64,000 nucleotides of DNA from Haloplanus sp. HW8-1 (GCF_023703795.1 NZ_CP098518.1:2356001-2420000), one strand, 5' to 3'; numbered from the stretch's first letter, positions 9,307 to 18,341 are shown. The notes: generated by a model from the sequence alone, not told the origin. Program-made: numbers and translations.

Positions 9307-9780
9307 ATGTCACTTCGAGACGTAACGCACGTCAAGAAAGCCTGCGCCTACGTCACCCGAAACGAGTCGGAACTCCTGGTCTTCGAGGGGCCGGGACACG
9401 ACGGGCTTCAGATCCCCAAAGGAACCGTCGAACCGGGGGAGCGACCCCGCGACGCGATGGTTCGCGAGACGGTCGAGGAGAGCGGGGTGGCGACCTTCGA
9501 GGGACTGACTCACCTCGCGACCGACGTCTGGACTCGTCGGGAGTCGCCGCCCAAGCGGTACGTTCGGAGCTTCTATCACGTCCCCGTCCACGAGCCACGC
9601 GACGCGTGGACCCACACCGTCACGGGCACGGGACCGGAACGGGGGGCGCAGTTCGAGTTCTCTTGGGTCGACCTCCCGACCGACGCCGCCTTCGCACTCG
9701 ACCTCGACGACTACCTCCACACGCTGGGCGGGGGGGTCGGCGACCGGGCGGACGCCGACGGCGGCGTCGCGGCCGACTGA
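9307..9780 (+). CDS. Nudix hydrolase
   Basis: A 157-residue Nudix protein with a fully canonical Nudix box at residues 39-61 (GTVEPGE ... RETVEESGV). It begins MSLRDVTHVKKAC; the start was chosen from the TATA box 27 nt upstream. An acidic, disordered tail follows residue ~140. The substrate is unknown; the conserved PKGTVE segment is common in diadenosine/nucleoside-polyphosphate hydrolases, so a house-cleaning role is plausible but inferred. Confidence 0.85.
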   Translation: MSLRDVTHVKKACAYVTRNESELLVFEGPGHDGLQIPKGTVEPGERPRDAMVRETVEESGVATFEGLTHLATDVWTRRESPPKRYVRSFYHVPVHEPRDAWTHTVTGTGPERGAQFEFSWVDLPTDAAFALDLDDYLHTLGGGVGDRADADGGVAAD

Positions 9781-9830
9781 TCGGTCGGCGGGGGTGGGCG
9801 GTGCGGTCGTCGTCACCGACCCGCTTCCTG

Positions 9831-11126
9831 TCACTCCGCGACCGGCTCGAACACGGGTTCGCCGTCCTCGAAGGATAGCGACAGCCACGCCTCGATCGCG
9901 ACGTCTTCGGGTGCCTCCCGGGCGAGCGCCTCGGAGACGCGGAACTCGGAGAGGTGGCCGGTGTCGCGGATCCAGGCCACGCGAACCGTCTCGGGGTCGT
10001 AGGTACCGATGGTCGAGAGCGCCGCTGCGACCGCGCGCTCGTCGTCCGGGAGCACGACCGGGAGCTTCGCCTTGCGCAGCGAGTTGCTGGTGAGCGCGTT
10101 GGTGTACACCTGATCGAGGTCGAGTTCGTCGACGACCCGCCGGGTCGTCAGGTCGGCCACCCCGAGTCCGTTGCCGTTGCCGTGGGTAGCCTCGGTGAGC
10201 CCCCGGACGACGATGCGGTCGATGGCCGGCGTCTCGGGATCGTCCGTATTCAGCACTCGATACCGGCCGGTGACGTTGGTGTCCATGCCCGCACCCGAGA
10301 TGTCTTTGCCGATGCGGTCGACGACCAAGACGTCGATGTCGTCGTACGGGAGCGTCGGCATGTACTCGTCGGCGGCGGCCTTCAGCGGCTCTTCGGCGTC
10401 CGGCAGGGCGTCGGCGGGGACGCCCTCGATGGCGGCGGTGCGGTCGTGGAAGTTCTCGACGATGGCGATCCCGCCCACCAGCGGCGCCGCGTCGCGGATC
10501 ACCTCGAATCCCGCCTCGATGACCGGCACGTACCCCTCGTCGAGCGCGTGTTCGTGGGCCGCCTCCGCGCCGGCCTGTTTTCCGAGGCCGATAGTCGTCA
10601 TCTTCGTCAGCCCGCTCTCGAAGCGTCCCGTGAAGTTCGTGTGGGCCTTCACGCGGTTGACGACGATGATGCCGTCGGCCTCCAGCGCGGCCGTCGAGAA
10701 CGGCACCGGCGCCCCGACCGCCGATTCCCCGAGGACGGTCGTATCCATCCGGGCGTCGATCGGACAGCCGAGGGCGTCCTCCGTGAGGCCGATGCCGGCC
10801 AGCGTCTCGCGTTGCCCCTCCGCGGTCGCTCCGCCGTGACTCCCCATCGCCGGGACGGCGACCGGTTCGAACCCCCGGTCGCGGAGTCCGTCGACGACGG
10901 CCCGTGCGACCGGTACGATGTCGTGGATACCGCGGCTCCCCAGGCCGACGGCGACCGTGGCGCCGTCGGAGAGGTCGCCGAGCGGCAGCGTGTCGAGTTC
11001 CGTTCGGGTCGTGCCCGGTACGTCGTCGAGTTCCGGGGTCTCGGGATCGTACCGTACCGCCGCGAACCGCGGCAGCGACGGTGACGGCAGCACCGCGTCG
11101 ATGACGTCGCCGTCGGGAAAGCGCAT
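9831..11126 (-). CDS. LarA-like (lactate racemase N-terminal domain) protein
   Basis: A 431-residue protein of the LarA/DUF2088 superfamily. Recognisable blocks are VAVGLGSRGIHD (~59-70), PAMGSHGGATAEGQ (~92-105), IIVVNRVKAHTNFTGRFESG and GLGKQAGAEAAHEHA. Characterised LarA uses a nickel-pincer cofactor for lactate racemisation; other family members act on other 2-hydroxy acids. No larB, larC or larE homologue is visible here, so cofactor supply, if any, is elsewhere. It is divergent from a sugar-acid dehydratase gene, which suggests a hydroxy-acid substrate, but this is only contextual. Confidence 0.7.
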   Translation of the reverse strand: MRFPDGDVIDAVLPSPSLPRFAAVRYDPETPELDDVPGTTRTELDTLPLGDLSDGATVAVGLGSRGIHDIVPVARAVVDGLRDRGFEPVAVPAMGSHGGATAEGQRETLAGIGLTEDALGCPIDARMDTTVLGESAVGAPVPFSTAALEADGIIVVNRVKAHTNFTGRFESGLTKMTTIGLGKQAGAEAAHEHALDEGYVPVIEAGFEVIRDAAPLVGGIAIVENFHDRTAAIEGVPADALPDAEEPLKAAADEYMPTLPYDDIDVLVVDRIGKDISGAGMDTNVTGRYRVLNTDDPETPAIDRIVVRGLTEATHGNGNGLGVADLTTRRVVDELDLDQVYTNALTSNSLRKAKLPVVLPDDERAVAAALSTIGTYDPETVRVAWIRDTGHLSEFRVSEALAREAPEDVAIEAWLSLSFEDGEPVFEPVAE

Positions 11127-11222
11127 GGTCGTACGTGGCGACAGCCCGATGTAAACCCTGTCGGTGCCGGTGCGCGGGCGAGTTCACGTAGACATTTGAC
11201 ACCGGGCGACGAACCCTCGTCC

Positions 11223-11318
11223 ATGGCGATCGAAACCGATACGCGTGTGGCGGCATCGAGCCCGACGGACACACCGGCCGACGACGGCGCGATCCGGGTG
11301 GTGACGATCCGTGCGTGA
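11223..11318 (+). CDS. Possible 31-residue leader peptide ORF
   Basis: An ATG opens a 31-codon frame (MAIETDTRVAASSP ... VVTIRA) whose TGA overlaps the first codons of the dehydratase gene. The composition is haloarchaeal but no family is recognised. It may be a translated leader coupled to the downstream gene, or chance; GC-rich DNA contains many such frames. Confidence 0.2.
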   Translation: MAIETDTRVAASSPTDTPADDGAIRVVTIRA

Positions 11319-12528
11319 CTACAGCAACCGGTCGACCCGGCGGGCCGAGGCCCGCGACGTGCGGATCACCGACGTCGAGACGGCCGTGATCGAGGGGAAC
11401 TTCGACTGGAACCTCGTGCGAATCCACACCGACGCCGGCGTCACCGGCCTCGGCGAATCCTACCGTGGCGGCGCGGTGACGGACATCATGGACTACATGG
11501 CCGACTTCCTCGTGGGCGAGAACCCGCTGGACGTCGAACGGCTCTTCCGTCGGATGGTACAGGAGACCTCCGGACACGGCGGCACGACGGGGAAGGTGGT
11601 GACCGCGGCCTCGGGGGTCGAGATCGCGCTCTGGGATCTCGCGGGGAAGCTTCTCGACGTCCCGACCTATCAACTGCTTGGGGGGAAGTACCGCGACGAG
11701 GTGCGCATCTACTGTGATCTCCACGCGGGGGAGGCATACGCCGTCGACACCGGCTACACCGAGTACGGCGAGTCGAAATCCTACCGCCCTGCAGCGTACG
11801 CCGAGACGGCCGAAGAGGCCGTCGAGATGGGCTTCGACGCGATCAAGTTCGACCTCGATACGCCATCAGACAACGATCCGGATCCGTTCAACGGCCGGCT
11901 TTCAGCGGCCGACGTCGCGGAGAAAGGCGAGATCGTCGCGGCGGTCCACGAGGCCGTCGGCGACGACGCCGAAGTCGCCTTCGACTGTCACTGGGACTAC
12001 TCGATCGACAGCGCGAAGCGCCTCGCCCGCGCGCTGGAGCCCTACGATCTACTGTGGCTCGAAGACGTCGTGCCGCCCGAGAACGTCGACGCCCAACGGG
12101 AGGTCGCCCGCTCGACATCGACGCCGCTCGCGACCGGCGAGAACCGCTTTCGCGTCCACGAGTTCTCTGACCTCCTCTATGAGTTCGCCGTCGACGTGGT
12201 GACGCCCGACCCCACAACGTGTGGCGGCCTCGCGGAGTCACGGGCCATCGCCAGTCGGGCCGAGGAGAACTACATCACGTTCTCGCCGCACAACGTCTGC
12301 AGCCCCGTGGGGACGATGGCCTGTGTCCACCTCGGGGCATCGGTCGCCAACTTCGGCTACCTGGAGTACCACGCCCTGGAGGTCGACTGGTGGGACGACC
12401 TGCTCGTTCGGTCGGACCCACTCATCCGTGACGGCCGGATCGCCGTGCCCGAGACGCCGGGACTCGGCGTCGAACTCGACGAGGACGTCGCCGCCGAGCA
12501 CGCCAAAGGCGACGGCCTCTGGTCGTAG
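11311..12528 (+). CDS. Enolase-superfamily sugar-acid dehydratase (gluconate/xylonate type)
   Basis: A 405-residue mandelate racemase/muconate lactonizing enzyme-type protein. The active-site residues are in order: Lys of AIKFDLD, Asp of AFDCHWD, Glu of LWLEDVVPPEN, Glu of TGENRF and His of SPHNVCSPVG. The N-terminal (ITDVETAVIEGNFDW) and C-terminal (PGLGVELDEDV) signatures resemble, from memory, the haloarchaeal xylonate dehydratase XacD and gluconate dehydratase. These make 2-keto-3-deoxy sugar acids in the oxidative pentose or semi-phosphorylative Entner-Doudoroff routes. The GTG start gives an N-terminus matching that family. Which aldonic acid is used cannot be decided here. Confidence 0.85.
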   Translation: MRDYSNRSTRRAEARDVRITDVETAVIEGNFDWNLVRIHTDAGVTGLGESYRGGAVTDIMDYMADFLVGENPLDVERLFRRMVQETSGHGGTTGKVVTAASGVEIALWDLAGKLLDVPTYQLLGGKYRDEVRIYCDLHAGEAYAVDTGYTEYGESKSYRPAAYAETAEEAVEMGFDAIKFDLDTPSDNDPDPFNGRLSAADVAEKGEIVAAVHEAVGDDAEVAFDCHWDYSIDSAKRLARALEPYDLLWLEDVVPPENVDAQREVARSTSTPLATGENRFRVHEFSDLLYEFAVDVVTPDPTTCGGLAESRAIASRAEENYITFSPHNVCSPVGTMACVHLGASVANFGYLEYHALEVDWWDDLLVRSDPLIRDGRIAVPETPGLGVELDEDVAAEHAKGDGLWS

Positions 12529-12544
12529 CCGCCCCGCGCGGTCG

Positions 12545-13489
12545 TCAGACCAGCGACGGATCGAACGGCTCCGCAGGGGTCTCGACCGTCCACACCGTCC
12601 CCGACCCGTCCGGATCGATCAGGCTCACTCGGTCGTGGTCGTAGTGGGCGACGACCAGTCGACCCGTCTCCGGAATCGCGGCCCCGGCGAACGCGGGCGC
12701 CGGGAGGTCGACGCGTTGGTCGTCGGCGAGGGAGTGCAGGACGGCCCGCTCCCGGTCGAGCACCCACGGGGTACCGTCCGCCGCCACGACCGCCCAGGGC
12801 CGTCCACCGACGTCGTGGCGCGTTCGGTCCGAGAGTCTCGGATCGAGTTCGGTCACCGTTCCGTCGTCCCGACCCGGGACGAACAGCCGTCCGGTGGCGA
12901 CCGTCGCCTCGTAGGGGTTCGTGCCGACCGGTGCCACCGCCGAGCGGCCGGACTCGGTGACCCTGGCGATTCGCCCGCCAGCCTGATCAACGGCGTAGAC
13001 AGCGCCGGCACCCGCGTCGACGCCCTGGATCCGCGCCTCGGTGCCGAGGTCGACCGTCCGTCGGAGACGGCCGGCGGCGGGGTCGACCACCGAGACGGTC
13101 CCCTCGGCTCGACTTCCGACGAACGCCAGTCCGTCGCGGACGGCGACGTCGTGAGGCTCCGCGCCGACGCCGACCCGATCGACCAGCCGCAGCGCCTCGC
13201 AGTCGACGACCGCCAGCGCGTCGCCGCCGGTGCAGGGGACGAGCAGGCGGCCGTCGTCGGTGACCGCGAAGTGTGACGGGCCGAGGACCCCGAGGTCGAT
13301 CCGGGCCACCCCGCCGTCCCTGATCGCGGCGACGGCGCGCTCGCCCATCGTCGCCACGAAGACGGTTCCGTCGACCGTCGCGAGGTGAACCGGATGCGAG
13401 CCGACCGGAATCCGCCCGCGTTCGCTCCCGTCCCCCCCGTCGAGCAGGAGTACGCAGTCCGCGCCGGCACAGGGGACGGCGACGAGCAT
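12545..13489 (-). CDS. YncE-like beta-propeller protein
   Basis: A 314-residue repeat protein with about six YVTN/YncE-type propeller blades (e.g. RIPVGSHPVHLATVDGTVFVA, RVGVGAEPHDVAVRDGLAFVG). The ATG overlaps the stop of the rhodanese-like gene (ATGA), so it is the third gene of a three-gene operon. No clear signal peptide is seen at this start; the N-terminus MLVAVPCAGADC is short and carries two cysteines. It could act in the cytoplasm or be exported with its TAT-bearing operon partners. The ligand is unknown. Confidence 0.75.
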   Translation of the reverse strand: MLVAVPCAGADCVLLLDGGDGSERGRIPVGSHPVHLATVDGTVFVATMGERAVAAIRDGGVARIDLGVLGPSHFAVTDDGRLLVPCTGGDALAVVDCEALRLVDRVGVGAEPHDVAVRDGLAFVGSRAEGTVSVVDPAAGRLRRTVDLGTEARIQGVDAGAGAVYAVDQAGGRIARVTESGRSAVAPVGTNPYEATVATGRLFVPGRDDGTVTELDPRLSDRTRHDVGGRPWAVVAADGTPWVLDRERAVLHSLADDQRVDLPAPAFAGAAIPETGRLVVAHYDHDRVSLIDPDGSGTVWTVETPAEPFDPSLV

Positions 13490-14556
13490 CAGCCGGTACA
13501 GGAGAAGCCGCCGTCGTCGTCGCCGCCGACGGAGCCGGTGGTTTCGACGACCGTCGTCGTCTTCGTCTCGACCGGATAGCGCCCGCGGAGCGTCTCGGGG
13601 ACGTTCGCCCACTCCCCGAACCCGCCGTCGTACAACCGGACGTCTTCGGCCTGGAGCGCACGCAGGACGAGCCAGGTGTTCGTCGGGTTGACGTTCCCCT
13701 GTCCGTACACGACGGTCGGACCGTCCATGTCGACGCCGGCCGACTCGAAGTACAGCCCGGCGAGCGTTCCCGGTTCGGCGAGTTGCTGGCCGTTCACGTT
13801 ACCGGTCCAGTGGACGTCGACGGCCCCGGGAAGGTGGCCGTGACGAGCGTTCGAGTCGACCAGTTTGGCGGCGTTTCGCGCACCGAGATACGCCTCGGGC
13901 GGTCGAACGTCGATCAACCCAGGCCCGTCGGCGTTGAACGAGCCGACCCGATCGGCGATCCAGTCGCGCGTCACGATCAGGTCGTCGTTCGGAGACGCCT
14001 CGTACCTCGTCTCGACTGGGACCCGCGATCCGACGCCGACTCGTCCGTTCCAGGCCTCGTAGCCGCCATTGAGCACCGTGATCTCGCCCTCGTGACCGAG
14101 ATATTCGAGGGCGAAGACGACCCGAGAGACACGGGCGCCGACGCTACTCCCGTAGACGACGACGTCCCGGTCGGGGGTCAGGCCGACCGATCCGAGCGTC
14201 GACGCGATGGCGTCCGCGTCGGGGACGAGTCCCGACTCGCGCTCGGCCCGTGCGGTCACCGATTCGACGGGGACGCGACGCGCCCCGTAGACGTGCTCCC
14301 GACGGAACCGTTCGCGACTCCGGGCGTCGAGGAAGACGGCCGACTCCGCGGTCAGTTGGTCCGGACCGCGGAAGTACGCGACGTTGCCGCGAATCGACGC
14401 GGCGCTGGCCACGTCGGCGGGCGTACTGATGCCCGCACACCCCGCGGTGCTCGCGACGCCGGCCCCCGCCGCGGCCGCCAGCAACGAGCGGCGAGTGACG
14501 TCGCCGTCGGCACCGGCATCGTCGTCGCTCGTGTCCTCCGAGTGATCGTCGCCCAT
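13489..14556 (-). CDS. TAT lipoprotein with two rhodanese-like domains lacking the catalytic Cys
   Basis: A 355-residue secreted protein. The twin-arginine signal TRRSLLAAAAGAG ends at a lipobox (STAGC). Two rhodanese folds follow: the first contains FLDARSRERF ... VVVYGSSVGARVSR ... LNGGYEAW, the second LIDVRPPEAY ... GHLPGAVDVHW ... VVYGQGNVNPTNTW ... LYDGGFGEW. In thiosulfate sulfurtransferases the active-site loop reads C-G-x-G-x; here both loops have Gly where Cys is expected. The only other cysteine is in the C-terminal tail (FSCTG). It may bind rather than transfer sulfur. It lies in an operon with two propeller proteins, next to a thiosulfate-type importer. Confidence 0.85.
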   Translation of the reverse strand: MGDDHSEDTSDDDAGADGDVTRRSLLAAAAGAGVASTAGCAGISTPADVASAASIRGNVAYFRGPDQLTAESAVFLDARSRERFRREHVYGARRVPVESVTARAERESGLVPDADAIASTLGSVGLTPDRDVVVYGSSVGARVSRVVFALEYLGHEGEITVLNGGYEAWNGRVGVGSRVPVETRYEASPNDDLIVTRDWIADRVGSFNADGPGLIDVRPPEAYLGARNAAKLVDSNARHGHLPGAVDVHWTGNVNGQQLAEPGTLAGLYFESAGVDMDGPTVVYGQGNVNPTNTWLVLRALQAEDVRLYDGGFGEWANVPETLRGRYPVETKTTTVVETTGSVGGDDDGGFSCTG

Positions 14557-15864
14557 CTACAGTTCGTGCCCGCAGGCACAGTTGCCGATACAGTACGTGG
14601 TGCCCGTGCCCTTCGCGGCGATGTCGATGCCGAGCGTCGCCATCGTCCCCAGCATGTCGGCCGCCGTGTCGGTCTGGGGTCGCACGCGCCCGGCCGTCGC
14701 CCCGTAGGGCTTCGAGCCGACGGAGATCGTCTCGACGATTTCGCCGGCCGCGTGGTCGAGCACTTTCACCTCGTCGGCGGTCTGGACCGGAACGTAGAGT
14801 TTCTCCTGGTTCGGCCCCCACGTCCCGACGAAGGCCGACCCGCCGAGATCGATCCGGTCGGTCACTTCGGCGGACGCGAGGTCGACGACCGTCACGTCGT
14901 TCGTATCCGCGGTGAAGACGTATCCGACCGCAGAGTCCGGGCCGATCTCGCTCGTCAACGGCAGTTCGCCGAGGCCGTCCTCGCTCGTCAGGCGGGCGAC
15001 CTCCTCGGGGTTCGCCGGATCGCTGATATCCCAGACGCTCTCCGTGCCCGTCTCCCCCTCGTTGTTCTCGACGAGCATCGTCTCGCCGTCCCAGGCCGCG
15101 GTGTCCATCCACGGGCGGACGGCGTCGGCGCCGGCCGTGGGTTCGACGGCCACCTGGTTCGCGATCTCGAACGACTCGACGTCGATGATCGAGAGCGTGT
15201 CGCCGAAGATGTCGGGGACGTAGGCGTACTGCCCGTTCGGGTGGATCGTCACGTCACAGGGGCCCGGTCCCTGGTTCTCGCCACGGCCGCCCTCGGGCTT
15301 GCGGTCGATCTCGGCCGTCACCTCGCCGAACGTCCCCGACGTCGGATCGGCGTCGAGTCGGTACTGCATGTGGGTCGGCTCCCTGGCGCTGACGACCAGA
15401 TGCGAGCCATCCGGGGTGACCTCCTGCCAGTTCGCCCCGGAGCCGGTCTCGAACGACATCTCCTCCGAGAGCGAGGCGGCGGTGAACGCCCGGACCCCGT
15501 CTTCGACGTTGAGCCACATGACCGACTCCTCGGTCGCGAGTTGGTCGACGACGTACTGGTTCGAGGGGAACGACGACGTGGCGCCCAGATAGGCGGTCGT
15601 CACCAGTTCGTCGGCCGCGGCGTCGATGACGCTCACGGTCCGGTCGCCGGTGTTGAACACGAACACCGTCGGCGGGCCGCCGTCGCCCGAACCGCCTCCC
15701 GTGCCGTCGTCGGACGATCCTGCACAGCCGGCCGTCGCGGCCATCCCTGCCGCGGCCGAACCGGCGAGGAGCCGGCGGCGGGAGACGCGCCCCGATTCGT
15801 CCCCCGACGCGCGCTCGCCCCCTCGGTTCGGATAGAGTGCTTCGCTTCCGGACGTATCGCTCAT
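14557..15864 (-). CDS. TAT-exported YVTN beta-propeller lipoprotein with Cys-rich tail
   Basis: A 435-residue protein. The twin-arginine signal SRRRLLAGSAAAGM ends at the lipobox TAGC, followed by a Ser/Gly-rich spacer and a seven-blade-type YVTN propeller (TVFVFNTGDRTVSVID, GQYAYVPDIFGDTLSIID, KLYVPVQTADEVKVLD, ETISVGSKPYGATAG). The C-terminus ends in a compact cysteine motif, YCIGNCACG, unusual for this fold and able to bind a metal. The start at ATG was preferred over one 17 codons upstream because the signal peptide needs no longer N-region. It is the first gene of the operon, and its stop abuts the next start. Confidence 0.85.
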   Translation of the reverse strand: MSDTSGSEALYPNRGGERASGDESGRVSRRRLLAGSAAAGMAATAGCAGSSDDGTGGGSGDGGPPTVFVFNTGDRTVSVIDAAADELVTTAYLGATSSFPSNQYVVDQLATEESVMWLNVEDGVRAFTAASLSEEMSFETGSGANWQEVTPDGSHLVVSAREPTHMQYRLDADPTSGTFGEVTAEIDRKPEGGRGENQGPGPCDVTIHPNGQYAYVPDIFGDTLSIIDVESFEIANQVAVEPTAGADAVRPWMDTAAWDGETMLVENNEGETGTESVWDISDPANPEEVARLTSEDGLGELPLTSEIGPDSAVGYVFTADTNDVTVVDLASAEVTDRIDLGGSAFVGTWGPNQEKLYVPVQTADEVKVLDHAAGEIVETISVGSKPYGATAGRVRPQTDTAADMLGTMATLGIDIAAKGTGTTYCIGNCACGHEL

Positions 15865-16019
15865 TACCGGAACTACCGGCCCGACGGGGATAGGTACACC
15901 GGAGCGATGAGCCATTGCCCTTTATCCGAGTATGAAGAAAATATTGCCGGCTTCGGGGTCAAGGGGCAAGGCTGCACCGTACCGTCAGAGCGAGACGCCG
16001 GGAGGTACTCGGTTCCACC

Positions 16020-17228
16020 ATGCTGACACTCTCGCCACTGGGGTATATTGCCCTGTCCATCGGCGTCGGGCTGGCGTTCGGCGTCCTGCTGCAGAAAGCA
16101 CGATTCTGCTTCGTCAGTGCCTTCCGTGACTTCGTCGCGTTTAAAGATACGCGGGTGTTGAAAGGCGTCCTCGCGGGCGTCGTGGTGATGACGCTGTTCT
16201 GGAGCCTCCAGGCGACCCTGGGCTATTTCCGCGGGTTCTGGACGCCGCCGTGGGGGCTCGCGTCGCTGTTCGGCGGGTTCGTCTTCGGCGTCGGGATGAC
16301 GATGGCCGGCGGGTGTGCGTCCGGCACCCTCTATCGGGCCGGCCAGGGCTACGTCCAGTTCTGGATCACCCTGCTGTTCATGGGCATCGGATACGTCCTG
16401 TTCGCCTTCGCCTTCCCGACGCTCCGGTCGGTCTACTTCGAACCGCTCCGGTTCGGCGAGGGGGCGACGCTCTACCTGGCGCTGCCCTGGCCGCCCGCGG
16501 TCACCGGCGTATTGGTCGCGGCGGCCATCGTCCTGCTGTACGCCTTCGTCCGGGGCCGTGCGCGCCTCCCCGAGGAGCCGCGGGGCGGGACGGACGTCGC
16601 CGCCGACACCCGGGCTCAGGCGGCCGCTCCCGGACGCTCGATCACGGCGCTGTCCCTCGGGCTCCGGGAACTCGCCCACGGTACGCGAGACTACGTCGAG
16701 GCCGTCCGGTCGGACGATCGCCCCGTTTCGGCCCGTCTGCGCGACTCCTGGGACGCCCGGGCCGCGGGCGTCGGCCTGGCGCTGGTCGCCAGTCTGTGGT
16801 TCTGGGTCTACGGTGCCTGGGCCATCACCGGGAGCGAAGCCAAGTGGGCCGGCTGGCTGCTCTCCCGGGCCGGTGTCGACGTCGGGAACGTCGAATACTG
16901 GGGCTCCGTCCTCTTTCGTGGCGGCGGCATCTCCGTCACGGTGGACATGCTGATGGTGCTCTCGGTCGTCGTCGGCTCGTTTCTCGCGGCGCGGGCGTCG
17001 GGCGACTTCCGGATTCGGTGGCCCAAGCGCGAGCGTCTCGCGAACCCCATCGTCGGCGGCCTGCTCATGGGCGTCGGCTCCCGGCTGGCACCGGGGTGTA
17101 ACATCGCCAATCTCTTCAGCGGCGTCGCCTTGCTCTCCGTACACTCGATCCTCGCCGGCGCCGGTATCGTCCTCGGGACGTACGTGATGACTCACTGGCT
17201 CTACCGGGAGGTGGGCTGTGCGATCTGA
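16020..17228 (+). CDS. YeeE/YedE (TsuA-like) thiosulfate/sulfur transporter
   Basis: A 402-residue polytopic membrane protein with about nine or more helices. The three cysteine motifs typical of TsuA/YeeE are present: KARFCFVSAFRD (Cys30), AGGCASGTLYRAGQG (Cys99) and LAPGCNIANLFSG (Cys360). In the characterised bacterial homologue these cysteines relay thiosulfate across the membrane. The protein is a fused, duplicated form with a soluble loop around residues 180-240. It is divergent from the propeller/rhodanese operon and precedes the cysteine-synthase-like gene by 84 nt, which supports a sulfur-uptake role. Confidence 0.88.
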   Translation: MLTLSPLGYIALSIGVGLAFGVLLQKARFCFVSAFRDFVAFKDTRVLKGVLAGVVVMTLFWSLQATLGYFRGFWTPPWGLASLFGGFVFGVGMTMAGGCASGTLYRAGQGYVQFWITLLFMGIGYVLFAFAFPTLRSVYFEPLRFGEGATLYLALPWPPAVTGVLVAAAIVLLYAFVRGRARLPEEPRGGTDVAADTRAQAAAPGRSITALSLGLRELAHGTRDYVEAVRSDDRPVSARLRDSWDARAAGVGLALVASLWFWVYGAWAITGSEAKWAGWLLSRAGVDVGNVEYWGSVLFRGGGISVTVDMLMVLSVVVGSFLAARASGDFRIRWPKRERLANPIVGGLLMGVGSRLAPGCNIANLFSGVALLSVHSILAGAGIVLGTYVMTHWLYREVGCAI

Positions 17229-17312
17229 TCGCCCGGCGTCGCCGGAGCGACGCTATCACTGGATCGTGCCGGAGGCGTCACACCCTTCCTCGTCGGCCGC
17301 GGTGGCTACGGT

Positions 17313-18332
17313 ATGAGCGAGTCCCTCGCGTTCGACGAGTCACACATCGGCGAGACGCCCCTGATCGAACTCGCCGTCGACGTCCCCGCAACGGTCTACG
17401 CCAAGGTCGAGTGGCTGAACCTCTACGACGCGCCGTACGGCGGCGGGTCGATCAAGTCACGCATCGCCAAGGGGATGCTCGACGGCGCCGAGAAGCGGGG
17501 TGACCTCACGCCCGGAACGACGGTCATCGAGCCCACCAGCGGAAACACCGGTAGCGAGGTGGCACGTCTCGCGACCGCCCGCGGCTACGACGTGGAGATC
17601 GTCATGCCCGACAACGCCAGCGGGGGGAAGATCGGCGCCGTCGAGGACGCGGGCGCGACGATCCACTTCGTCGACGCCGACCTCGGCTACGACGCCGTCA
17701 TCGACCGCTGCGAGGAACTCATCGCGGAGGACCCCGACCGGTACTACCGTCCCAACCAGTACGAGAACCCCGACAACCCCGGCACGCACGAGCGGACGAC
17801 CGCCCCCGAAATTCGATCGCAGACCGACGGCGACGTGACACATTTCGTCGCCGGTGTGGGCACGGGCGGGACGGTCACCGGCACCGGTCGGGGACTGCAC
17901 GACGCGGGCGACGTGACCGTCGTCGGCTTCGAACCCGCCGAGGTGCTGCACGCCATCGACGGCCTGAAATATCTCCGGACGGGCGACCACTACCACCCCG
18001 AGACGTACGACGAGTCGGTGCTGGACGAGAAGGTCTACGTGAACACGAGCGACGCGTACGACCGGGCACGGGAACTCCGCGAGGTCTACGCCGACGCCGA
18101 GATTCCGGTGGTCGATACGGGTCAGTACGACGAGTCGACGGTTCGTGAACGGCTCCGCGTGGACGGGCAGTTCGTCGTCGGGACGTCGTCCGGCGCCGGC
18201 GTCCAGGCCGTCCACGAACTCCACGAGACGGCGCCGCTGTCCGCGGACGACGTCGTCGTGATGGTGCTCTGTGACCGCGGCGACAAGTACGCCGACATCC
18301 CGCTCTGGGAGGCGTATCTGGACGAGGGATGA
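17313..18332 (+). CDS. Cysteine-synthase family PLP enzyme
   Basis: A 339-residue fold-type II PLP enzyme. The Schiff-base lysine is Lys48 in GGGSIKSR, the substrate loop is EPTSGNTG (73-80), the phosphate-binding loop is GVGTGGTVTG (181-190) and the C-terminal Ser of GTSSGAG contacts the ring. These mark O-acetylserine/O-phosphoserine sulfhydrylases and relatives. The loop around Lys48 has a short insertion (LNLYDAPYGGG) compared with CysK/CysM. Its position between a thiosulfate-type importer and a ThiS-like protein plus E1 suggests it may use a protein thiocarboxylate as sulfur donor, as actinobacterial CysM does with CysO (inference). Confidence 0.88.
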   Translation: MSESLAFDESHIGETPLIELAVDVPATVYAKVEWLNLYDAPYGGGSIKSRIAKGMLDGAEKRGDLTPGTTVIEPTSGNTGSEVARLATARGYDVEIVMPDNASGGKIGAVEDAGATIHFVDADLGYDAVIDRCEELIAEDPDRYYRPNQYENPDNPGTHERTTAPEIRSQTDGDVTHFVAGVGTGGTVTGTGRGLHDAGDVTVVGFEPAEVLHAIDGLKYLRTGDHYHPETYDESVLDEKVYVNTSDAYDRARELREVYADAEIPVVDTGQYDESTVRERLRVDGQFVVGTSSGAGVQAVHELHETAPLSADDVVVMVLCDRGDKYADIPLWEAYLDEG

Positions 18333-18341
18333 CGACCGTGA

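Noticed and set aside
13783-16026. A 747-codon plus-strand open frame across the propeller/rhodanese operon
   Set aside because: It is the antisense shadow of two well-recognised minus-strand genes and has no domain of its own.
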